From Clostridia bacterium (GTDB lineage Bacteria; Bacillota; Clostridia; Christensenellales; Aristaeellaceae): DNA of 64,000 bases. The notes under the pieces were generated by a model. It was given only the letters and a program-made list of their open reading frames with translations, was not told where the DNA came from and did not search any database. The translations under genes were made by a program, and so were the position numbers. The stretch lies in NCBI GenBank assembly GCA_017512985.1, contig JAFWEJ010000002.1:1-64000 (forward strand), written 5' to 3'. Below, piece after piece: positions 44,371 to 50,917 of this stretch; position 1 is the stretch's first letter, and the number at the start of each line of letters is the position of its first letter.

Positions 44371-44405
44371 GAAAAGAGTGCGCTTATCAGCACTCTTTTC
44401 TTGTT
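44371..44405 (+). terminator. terminator of the ABC exporter operon
   Basis: GAAAAGAGTGC and GCACTCTTTTC pair across a short loop and are followed by TTGTT. Confidence 0.85.
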
Positions 44406-44600
44406 ATGGGGAAATAATTGTTCATTGAAAAAATGATTGATAATTATTAATTTATATAATTTGAGAACATAATTTCGACAAGAATAGAGCATATATGGAA
44501 ACTAGTGGAAACAATAAAATAGATTTTTGAGAGAAAAATACTAAATTCTTTGGATTATAGAGGATTTGAAGCAACGATGTCGAACAATAAAATATCAGGA

Positions 44601-44626
44601 AGATAGATATTATTCTATCTTTTTTG
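44601..44626 (+). terminator. terminator-like hairpin in the A/T-rich gap
   Basis: AGATAGA/TCTATCT stem followed by TTTTTG, inside the 44406-44783 gap. No credible gene is seen in this gap; the hairpin may end a small RNA or a decayed gene. Confidence 0.4.
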
Positions 44627-44783
44627 TTTTCCATACAGTAACCGTAGAGCAGAGGAGTGCGTGCTCGACTGTTCATCAACGGACGCATGAAATTTCCGTA
44701 ATTAAGCATCGATTGAGCATTAATAATTCAGCGATGTTGCAATGAATAATCTCTCGTGGTATAATTTGCCCGGAGGTGTGGAG

Positions 44784-45158
44784 ATGAGCGATTATTCTTT
44801 TGACTACCACTTTGTAAAAGCGGGTGCTCCAATAGTCACGATAAATGCAACAGGTATTGCATTTAATGCAATAGTTCGGTCAATGCTGAATCATCCTCAA
44901 TTTGTTGCAATAGGGTTTGACGCGGACAGAAAGGCAATCGGTATAAGACCTGCAACAGAAACAGAAGATGCGGATGTATACCCGTTTGAGTCAAGAGAAA
45001 AGAATGGGTGGATCAGGATTGGATGTCGGGAATTTGTGAAGCATCTGTCTGATATTACAGGCATGAGTTTTATTGACAAAGCCACACAGTTTTCTGCACG
45101 TAAGACCGGAAAAGATCTTGAGGTGGTGGTGGATATTAATGTAGACAATGTTAGATGA
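44784..45158 (+). CDS. hypothetical protein of the A/T-rich cassette
   Basis: 124 residues from ATG 44784, with GGAGG 7 bases upstream. Soluble, no cysteine cluster; begins MSDYSFDYHFVKAGAPIVTINATGIAFNAIVRSML, with an alternating pattern GFDADRKAIGIRPATETEDADVYPF and a C-terminal part ending LEVVVDINVDN. The N-terminal beta-rich repeat could be a small DNA-binding or nucleotide-binding fold, but I recognise no family. Confidence 0.6.
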   Translation: MSDYSFDYHFVKAGAPIVTINATGIAFNAIVRSMLNHPQFVAIGFDADRKAIGIRPATETEDADVYPFESREKNGWIRIGCREFVKHLSDITGMSFIDKATQFSARKTGKDLEVVVDINVDNVR

Positions 45159-45237
45159 TACAGTAGGCTGCTATAGCAGGTGGTTGACAGATAAAATGGG
45201 AGGTGGTTCCGATGTGGGGGTAATCAGGAAACATAAA

Positions 45238-45279
45238 AAGCGTATCAATTGATTGCGGCAACAACCAAATGACACGCTT
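45238..45279. other. imperfect hairpin in the cassette gap (possible decayed type I toxin/RNA locus)
   Basis: AAGCGTATCAATTG (45238-45251) pairs with CAAATGACACGCTT (45266-45279) with two mismatches. An 18-codon frame starting ATGGGAGGT at 45196 and ending TGA in the hairpin precedes it. I see no credible toxin in the 45159-45426 gap; the arrangement resembles small holin-like toxin loci of gut Firmicutes only loosely. Confidence 0.3.
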
Positions 45280-45426
45280 GGCCGAAAGATGTGAGGTACA
45301 CATCTATCTAGTGCATATTGTAGTGTACCACAGTCTAAAGCCCATTACAACTTAATTGTTCGTAATGTTTATGTTTCCTTCTGTGAATTTTATTGGTTAC
45401 TTTTATGAAATAACGGAGGAAACATT

Positions 45427-46104
45427 ATGGAACATATTGGTTCTATAGTAGATTTGCTAGATTGGATTAATCTGGCATTATCATATCTGCAAGGAAAAAA
45501 TGCATTTGATCCGGCGGGCTGGCCGATTTTTGATCCGGCTCATTTTCTTCAGGAATGGCCTGATCAAATTACAACGTTTTATAATCGGAATAGCAGAAAG
45601 ATAAAAGACAAGTCGAAAACATTGATTTGTTTTTTCGCGTCGGACAGGGAGATTTATCCCCGCTTTGTTAAAGTCCTTTCAGAGATAGAAATATATCGTT
45701 CATTTATGGGTGCAGCAGGGGCGGATATTTCTATTACAGAAGACATGGATTTAGAAATGCAGGAATGCCTTGCTTTGGCAAATCAGTTGTTTTTAGCCAT
45801 CCTTGCAGTAAATGGTATACCAATTGTAATGAATACTCGAAACGGAACATCTATGACATTATCCATATTTCGTCATATTCCCCGGGGAACTGCATGTATA
45901 TCAGGATTCCTTGGATGCAAAAAATCAAGGAATTATTGGGAAGCGAGTACTTATACTGATAAAATACTGAATTTGTTTCCTGATAAACTGATGATTTATG
46001 GGAAAAACGATCGATTGATTAACGAGCAACTCGATTTAATGGGGATCAATTACAGATATTATGAAGACTTTCACAGAATGAGCATAAGAAAAGGAGGAAT
46101 CTAA
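45427..46104 (+). CDS. DUF4417-like protein
   Basis: 225 residues. The second half follows the DUF4417 order: GADISITEDMDLEMQECLALANQLFLAILAVNGIPIVMNTRNG, then IPRGTACISGFLGCKKSRNYWEAS and FPDKLMIYGKN. DUF4417 is found in phages and mobile elements, without known biochemical function. CGGAGG lies 9 bases before the ATG. First of four genes in tight array (2- to 17-base gaps), so they form an operon. Confidence 0.6.
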   Translation: MEHIGSIVDLLDWINLALSYLQGKNAFDPAGWPIFDPAHFLQEWPDQITTFYNRNSRKIKDKSKTLICFFASDREIYPRFVKVLSEIEIYRSFMGAAGADISITEDMDLEMQECLALANQLFLAILAVNGIPIVMNTRNGTSMTLSIFRHIPRGTACISGFLGCKKSRNYWEASTYTDKILNLFPDKLMIYGKNDRLINEQLDLMGINYRYYEDFHRMSIRKGGI

Positions 46105-46106
46105 CC

Positions 46107-46493
46107 ATGGGTGACTATAAAACGGCATATTCTGACGTATCAAATTACTATATCAATGATGTCGTTCCTTCGAGTTCAATTGATCAGGAACGATACGGAC
46201 GCAGTAAAGCCAGGGAGGAAAAGTACAATGAGAACTGGAAAAAACTAAAGGTAAATCTCAATGAAATTGTAGATAAATTTGTGCCGGAGAACGGTACAGT
46301 AAACGTCCAGCATTCTCAGGGTGGTGTGAAGTATGTTTTCGAGGGTGACCGATATAAAGTAATATGCGATAAGGTTGCCGGTTACTTGCGTATCTATGAT
46401 AAAACGCAGAAAACATATTGCAAATTGGATGGAAGTCCGTCAAAAGACGGAGATGAAACTCATTTCAAGATCAAGCGCAGAGAGGAGATGTAA
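46107..46493 (+). CDS. hypothetical protein with toxin-like C-terminal motif
   Basis: 128 residues. A charged N-terminal half is followed by GYLRIYDKTQKTYCKLDG and THFKIKRREEM at the C-terminus. That ending resembles, from memory, C-terminal segments of phage or polymorphic-toxin proteins of Firmicutes; no database search confirms it. It starts 2 bases after the DUF4417-like stop with AAAAGGAGG upstream. No signal peptide. Confidence 0.5.
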   Translation: MGDYKTAYSDVSNYYINDVVPSSSIDQERYGRSKAREEKYNENWKKLKVNLNEIVDKFVPENGTVNVQHSQGGVKYVFEGDRYKVICDKVAGYLRIYDKTQKTYCKLDGSPSKDGDETHFKIKRREEM

Positions 46494-46495
46494 AT

Positions 46496-46840
46496 ATGTG
46501 GATTCGGGTTGCTATTGACAAATCCGCGATTAAACAGGGAGCGGGAGGCAGTCCGTATATTGACGGAAACCAGATGGAAGAATTCTATTTTGATGAAGTC
46601 ATTGCGGAAAAACTTGAAGCAGACGGGTTTCTCACGGCGATGTGGAAAGAATGCGATGCGGTATTTGACTGGGGAGACTGTGATTTCTTTTACCCAGATA
46701 AATGCAGAATAATGGCGGATTGGCTGATTCGAAAATTGTCTGGGCAAACAGAGGAGGATCTCAGGCAGATATATGAGAAAATGCTTGAATATGCACAAAA
46801 AGCAGTAAAGCATTGTACGGGTTTATACTTTGACTTCTGA
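46496..46840 (+). CDS. hypothetical small acidic protein
   Basis: 114 residues, acidic and Trp-rich (MWKECDAVFDWGDCDFFYPDKC, ADWLIRK). Its composition and position, directly behind the toxin-like gene, would suit an immunity protein, but this is only inference. GAGGAG lies 7 bases before the ATG; the stop of the previous gene is 2 bases upstream. Confidence 0.5.
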   Translation: MWIRVAIDKSAIKQGAGGSPYIDGNQMEEFYFDEVIAEKLEADGFLTAMWKECDAVFDWGDCDFFYPDKCRIMADWLIRKLSGQTEEDLRQIYEKMLEYAQKAVKHCTGLYFDF

Positions 46841-46857
46841 TCCGGGAGGCGTTGTTG

Positions 46858-47271
46858 ATGAAGTCAACATATAAACTATTGACTATATATCTGGACAGAA
46901 AGCCTTTGCCGTCGGTTGCTCCTGTTATTGTAGACGCAGGAGGTTGTTCGTGTTTTGTTGACATTAGAGAAGAGCCTACACTTCTTGATTATCTGAATGG
47001 AACAAGAACAGTTTCTGGTCGATGGATGTTGCGTCAGGACAGTATTGAAATGCTAAACATATATATCAACCGATTGTTGAACTGCCAGAAATTATACTGT
47101 TTAATCGATTACTGTTCTGAATCAATCATAGCCAATCGGATATTTATAAAACGAATGTTGCAGATGCTGGGAATAATACAAACAATTAATATGGATATCT
47201 CGTTACAATTTGCTGCACCTAAAGACAAGATAGCGCTTTTTCAGCAAATTTCTGATGAATTATATAGCTGA
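46858..47271 (+). CDS. hypothetical protein closing the A/T-rich cassette
   Basis: 137 residues from ATG 46858 (GGGAGG 8 bases upstream; an in-frame TTG at 46852 has none). Begins MKSTYKLLTIYLDRKPLPSVAPVIVDAGGCSCFVDIREEP. Compact alpha/beta pattern with a few cysteines; no known match. Its stop lies only 34 bases before the vapBC -35. Confidence 0.5.
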   Translation: MKSTYKLLTIYLDRKPLPSVAPVIVDAGGCSCFVDIREEPTLLDYLNGTRTVSGRWMLRQDSIEMLNIYINRLLNCQKLYCLIDYCSESIIANRIFIKRMLQMLGIIQTINMDISLQFAAPKDKIALFQQISDELYS

Positions 47272-47305
47272 ATATCAATGGCTTTTCCCATGTAAAAAAG
47301 GATCG

Positions 47306-47334
47306 TTGACATGATATATATCACGATATATACT
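47306..47334 (+). promoter_or_regulatory. vapBC promoter with palindromic operator
   Basis: TTGACA (47306-47311), 17-base spacer, TATACT (47329-47334). The spacer holds the perfect palindrome TGATATATATCA (47312-47323), the expected place for the VapB or VapBC autorepressor to bind. Confidence 0.8.
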
Positions 47335-47354
47335 ATGCGTGAGGAGGTGGTTTC

Positions 47355-47585
47355 ATGTCCACGACGCGCACGTTTACAACGGGACGCAGCCAGGCTGTCC
47401 GGATCCCGAAGGAATACAGGCTTCCTGATGAAGAGATCTTTGTGAACCGGGTTGGAAATACAATTACGCTGACCCCGGTCAGCAAATTGCGGGAAAGCTT
47501 TGTCCAGGGGCTTGAGATGTTTACGGAAGACTTCATGGAAGACGGCCGGCCGCCGCAGATCGCCGCAGAGAGGGATACATTGTAA
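47355..47585 (+). CDS. vapB: VapB antitoxin (AbrB-type fold)
   Basis: 76 residues. The swapped-hairpin DNA-binding start TTRTFTTGRSQAVRIPKEYRLPDEEIFVNRVGNTITLTPV is diagnostic of VapB/MazE-type antitoxins. The C-terminal acidic part would bind VapC. GAGGAGG lies 9 bases before the ATG; the stop overlaps the vapC start. Confidence 0.9.
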   Translation: MSTTRTFTTGRSQAVRIPKEYRLPDEEIFVNRVGNTITLTPVSKLRESFVQGLEMFTEDFMEDGRPPQIAAERDTL

Positions 47586-47986
47586 TGTACATGCTGGATA
47601 TCAATATCCTGATCAGGGTGATCCGTCATCCGGATGATCCGGTTTGCCGGAAACTCCTTCCCTTGATCGGCGGGGAGCTCTGCATCAGCTCCGTCACCTA
47701 TGCCGAGCTTGTATACGGCGCAAAACGCAGCTCAAATTATGAAAAGAATATGCAGGCTGTGCAGAATATGCTGTCCGGCATCTATATCCTGCCGTTTGAC
47801 ACAGTTGCCGCCTGGGAAGCCGGGGACATCATGGCTTATCTGGCCGGAACCGGAAAACCGATCGGGGACCGGGATGTGCTGATTGCCGCCCATGCCCGGG
47901 CGTTATCCGTCAAACTGATCACGCATAACATGGGCGAGTTCAGCCGGGTTCCGAAACTGATGGTTGAAGACTGGATTGAATCATAA
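47585..47986 (+). CDS. vapC: VapC toxin, PIN-domain ribonuclease
   Basis: 133 residues. PIN motifs: MLDINILIRVI (catalytic Asp5; Ile replaces the usual Thr of MLDTNI), SSVTYAELVYGA (Glu), PIGDRDVLIAAHA (Asp), ITHNMGEFSRVPKLMVEDW. VapC toxins cut tRNA or rRNA when VapB is degraded. ATG shares a base with the vapB TAA. All four acidic positions are kept, so the toxin looks active. Confidence 0.92.
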   Translation: MYMLDINILIRVIRHPDDPVCRKLLPLIGGELCISSVTYAELVYGAKRSSNYEKNMQAVQNMLSGIYILPFDTVAAWEAGDIMAYLAGTGKPIGDRDVLIAAHARALSVKLITHNMGEFSRVPKLMVEDWIES

Positions 47987-47999
47987 AAATGCCGCAATA

Positions 48000-48030
48000 C
48001 AAGAAAAGCGCCTTCGGGCGCTTTTTCTTG
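48000..48030 (+). terminator. vapBC terminator
   Basis: CAAGAAAAGCGCC-TTCG-GGCGCTTTTTCTTG, a strong hairpin with a UUCG-type tetraloop and T-run. Confidence 0.9.
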
Positions 48031-48035
48031 TAATA

Positions 48036-48315
48036 TGAGATCCCTCCGCTGTTTCCGCAGTCTCAGTCGGCACGACTGCTTGCCGGGGCTACCGCCCGTT
48101 CTCCACTGAAAACTGTCCACTGGACAGTTTTCCGGGCGTTCCGAACCCAAGCAGATCGCTTGCTTCGACTGACCTCACCTCTTTTGAAATATCCGCCACT
48201 GGCGGTCAAAAGAGGTTCGCCCTTCGGCTCCGGTCGGGATGACAATCCCAGAGTGTCATTTCGACCAAGAAAAGGGAATGCATTTCTGCATTCCCTTTTC
48301 GCGTGGAGAAATCTC
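48036..48315. repeat. interspersed palindromic repeat, long copy 2
   Basis: Same ends and core as the 79-base element at 40367: begins TGAGATCCCTCCGCT, has CGGGATGACAATCCCAGAGTG and TGTCATTTCGACCAAG, and ends CGCGTGGAGAAATCTC. About 200 extra bases lie inside, including the palindrome around AAAACTGTCCA/TGGACAGTTTT (48109-48131) and a 12-base AAAGGGAATGCA hairpin at 48271-48300. Confidence 0.75.
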
Positions 48316-48318
48316 TTT

Positions 48319-49407
48319 TCACTTCAGCTTCGCGAAGATCATCCGGCCTGCTGAGGTCTGGAGGACGCTGGTAACGATGATGTCCGCGTCTTCGCCGAGG
48401 AGGGATTTGCCGTTTTCGATGACAATCATTGTGCCGTCGTCCAGATAGGCGACGCCCTGGTGAGGTTCCTTTCCTTCTTTCGTGACGCGGACCCGCATCT
48501 CCATTCCCTGCACCACGGCGGGCCGCATGGCTTCCGCCAGTTCGTTCACGTTCAGGCTCCTCACGCCGCTGACGGCGGCCGCCTTCTGCAGGTTATAGTC
48601 CACGGTAATTACTGTACCGCCGCAGTCCCGGGCCTGCCGGAGCAGTTTCACGTCCACATCCTGGATATCCTCGATATCCGCCGGATCGATGACCAGCTGT
48701 TTCAGGCTGTCCTGCAGGCTGTGCAGGATTTCCAGTCCCCGCCGGCCCCGCTCGCGCCGGCTGTCGTCGGCGGAATCGGCGACGTGCTGCAGTTCATCAA
48801 CAACGTACTGCGGGATCACAAACTCCCCTTCAATGAATCCGGTCTTCGCGACCTCCAGGATCCGGCCGTCTATGATCGCGCTGGTATCCACATATTTCCT
48901 GGCGGCATAGCCATGCTTGCGGATGCGGCTCTTTTCCCGCGCTCCGGAGAGGCGGGTAATCATGGCCATGAATTCCCGGCTGCGCCGTTTGCCGATGTTG
49001 TAGCCCAGGGCGCCGAGGGTCAGGTACAGGATTGCCGTCAGCGCGGCGCCGGCGACGCCGTTTCCGAGGAAGGAGACCATCTGTCGCAGGAGCGCGGCGA
49101 CGATCAGGCCAAGGATCAGGCCGATTACGGCAGTCAGCAGCTGATTGACCGGCATTTTGTCAAATTCCTTCTGCATCTCCCGGGAGAGATTGCTCACACG
49201 GGAGATGATCCGGCGGCTCAGCAGCAGAAAGACCACGCCGCCGATGAGGCCCATGCCGGTATAAGCCGCCACGGGGATCCAGGCGTCGGTGTTCTGGTGG
49301 TTCAGCCGGTACAGGGCCAGGCCAAGCTGAGCCGCGGCCAGGCCGAGGCCGATGCCGAGAAGAATCAATAAAAGCTTTAAAAGCTTTTCCATGGCTTTTG
49401 AACGCAA
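48319..49407 (-). CDS. PIN/TRAM-domain membrane protein (YacL family)
   Basis: 362 residues. Four hydrophobic segments (about 5-135) are followed by a PIN domain (KYVDTSAIIDGRILEVAKTG, then DVKLLRQARDCGGTVITVDYNLQ) and a TRAM domain (GMEMRVRVTKEGKEPHQGVAYLDDGTMIVIENG). Same order as Bacillus YacL, and next to radA as in Bacillus. A TTG start at 49407 is chosen because GGGAGG lies 9 bases upstream; the next ATG (49392) is too far from it. Probably a membrane-bound ribonuclease-like protein. Confidence 0.9.
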   Translation of the reverse strand: MRSKAMEKLLKLLLILLGIGLGLAAAQLGLALYRLNHQNTDAWIPVAAYTGMGLIGGVVFLLLSRRIISRVSNLSREMQKEFDKMPVNQLLTAVIGLILGLIVAALLRQMVSFLGNGVAGAALTAILYLTLGALGYNIGKRRSREFMAMITRLSGAREKSRIRKHGYAARKYVDTSAIIDGRILEVAKTGFIEGEFVIPQYVVDELQHVADSADDSRRERGRRGLEILHSLQDSLKQLVIDPADIEDIQDVDVKLLRQARDCGGTVITVDYNLQKAAAVSGVRSLNVNELAEAMRPAVVQGMEMRVRVTKEGKEPHQGVAYLDDGTMIVIENGKSLLGEDADIIVTSVLQTSAGRMIFAKLK

Positions 49408-49438
49408 GACTGTTTACCTCCCGGTTTAATACAGGAAA

Positions 49439-50806
49439 TTAAAAGATCACACTCAACGCCTGGGCGACGGTATCGACACCGACGACCTTGACGCCTTCAG
49501 GAACGGGAACGCGCCTGGCGTTAGCACGTGGTACGATGATCGTAGTGAAGCCCAGGCGCGCGCATTCAGAGATGCGTCGTTCGCACTGGGGCACGATGCG
49601 CACTTCGCCCGCAAGCCCGACCTCACCCATCACGGCGACCTCGGGGCCGACGGCTTTGTCTTTCAGGCTGGAGGCTACAGCTACGCACAGGGCAAGGTCT
49701 GCCGCCGGCTCGCTGAGTTCCAGCCCGCCGGCCACGTTGATGTAGACATCCTGGTTATAGGTCCGCTGATTTGCCCGTTTTTCGAGCACCGCCAGCAGCA
49801 TCGCGACCCGGCCGCTGTCCGCGCCGTTCACCGCGCGGCGGGGTGTGCCGTAGAAGGTCGGGCTGGTCAGCGCCTGCACATCGCACAGCAGCGGCCGGCT
49901 GCCTTCCATACCGCAGAAGACCGTGCTCCCGCTGGCGCCTTTGGCCCGGAGGCTCAGCAGTTCCTCGCTCGGGTTTTCCACCACCTGCATACCCTGTCCG
50001 GTCATCCGGAACACGCCCAGCTCGTTCACCGAGCCGAAGCGGTTTTTCACCGCGCGCAGCAGGCGGTAATCCTGCTGTCGGTCGCCTTCAAAATACAGAA
50101 CGACGTCCACCATGTGCTCAAGCATCCGGGGACCGGCGATCGCGCCATCCTTGGTCACGTGGCCGACAAGGAATATGCTGGTTCCGGTCTCCTTGCACAG
50201 GCGCATGATAAGGCTTGTGCTTTCCCGGATCTGGCTTACACTGCCCGGGGCGCTGGCCATCTCCGGCCGGTACATGGTCTGGATACTGTCGATAACAGCC
50301 GTATCCGGCTGAAGTTCCCGGATCTTTTCCTCGATCGCGTCCAGGGCGTTTTCCGCCAGGATATACATATCGCTCTCAATGCCCAGGCGCTTTGCCCGCA
50401 GTTTGATCTGCCGGGCGGATTCCTCGCCGCTGACATACAGCGCGCGCTTTCCGCTTTTTGCCAGATGGTCGCACACCTGCAGCAGCAGCGTGCTTTTGCC
50501 GATGCCCGGGTCGCCGCCGATCAGGATCAGTCCGCCCTCGACGATGCCGCCGCCAAGCACCCGGTCCAGTTCACTGATGCCGGTGCCGGTGCGCAGGGTG
50601 ATATCCTCCGGGATATCCTTCAGGGCCAATGGTTTCGCACCGGTGCCCGTACGCTGGTTTGCGGCGACCTTGCCGGCCTTGTCCGGTACGGTCTGCAGGC
50701 TTTCCTCAAGCGTGTTCCAGGCGCCGCAGCCGGGGCAGCGGCCGACCCACCGGGGGCTCTCATATCCGCAGGCTGTGCAGGCGTAGCTGCTCTTGACCTT
50801 TGCCAT
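49439..50806 (-). CDS. radA: DNA repair protein RadA
   Basis: 455 residues. N-terminal zinc finger YACTACGYESPRWVGRCPGCGAWNT, Walker A GGDPGIGKSTLL, the RadA-specific KNRFGSVNELGVF motif and a Lon-like C-terminal domain. Acts in recombination-intermediate processing and branch migration. Leftmost base composition is normal for the core genome. Confidence 0.96.
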   Translation of the reverse strand: MAKVKSSYACTACGYESPRWVGRCPGCGAWNTLEESLQTVPDKAGKVAANQRTGTGAKPLALKDIPEDITLRTGTGISELDRVLGGGIVEGGLILIGGDPGIGKSTLLLQVCDHLAKSGKRALYVSGEESARQIKLRAKRLGIESDMYILAENALDAIEEKIRELQPDTAVIDSIQTMYRPEMASAPGSVSQIRESTSLIMRLCKETGTSIFLVGHVTKDGAIAGPRMLEHMVDVVLYFEGDRQQDYRLLRAVKNRFGSVNELGVFRMTGQGMQVVENPSEELLSLRAKGASGSTVFCGMEGSRPLLCDVQALTSPTFYGTPRRAVNGADSGRVAMLLAVLEKRANQRTYNQDVYINVAGGLELSEPAADLALCVAVASSLKDKAVGPEVAVMGEVGLAGEVRIVPQCERRISECARLGFTTIIVPRANARRVPVPEGVKVVGVDTVAQALSVIF

Positions 50807-50880
50807 GATCTCACCTCAAAAATATTATAACACAAAAGCAGGGACTTTGCCCTGCTCCTGTGTGATTGATACCGGCAACT

Positions 50881-50917
50881 CATAATTATGAATTATGAAT
50901 TGTGAATTATGAATTTT
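50881..50917. repeat. AATTATGAATT-type repeats, left flank
   Basis: GAATTATGAATT-like units recur about four times in tandem (period 10), right at the 3' end of the neighbouring secreted-protein gene. The inverted counterpart is at 53095. Confidence 0.7.

Noticed and set aside
44406..44783. tRNA or other gene in the A/T-rich gap
   Set aside because: No tRNA cloverleaf or coding frame with a ribosome site was found; only a weak terminator-like hairpin.
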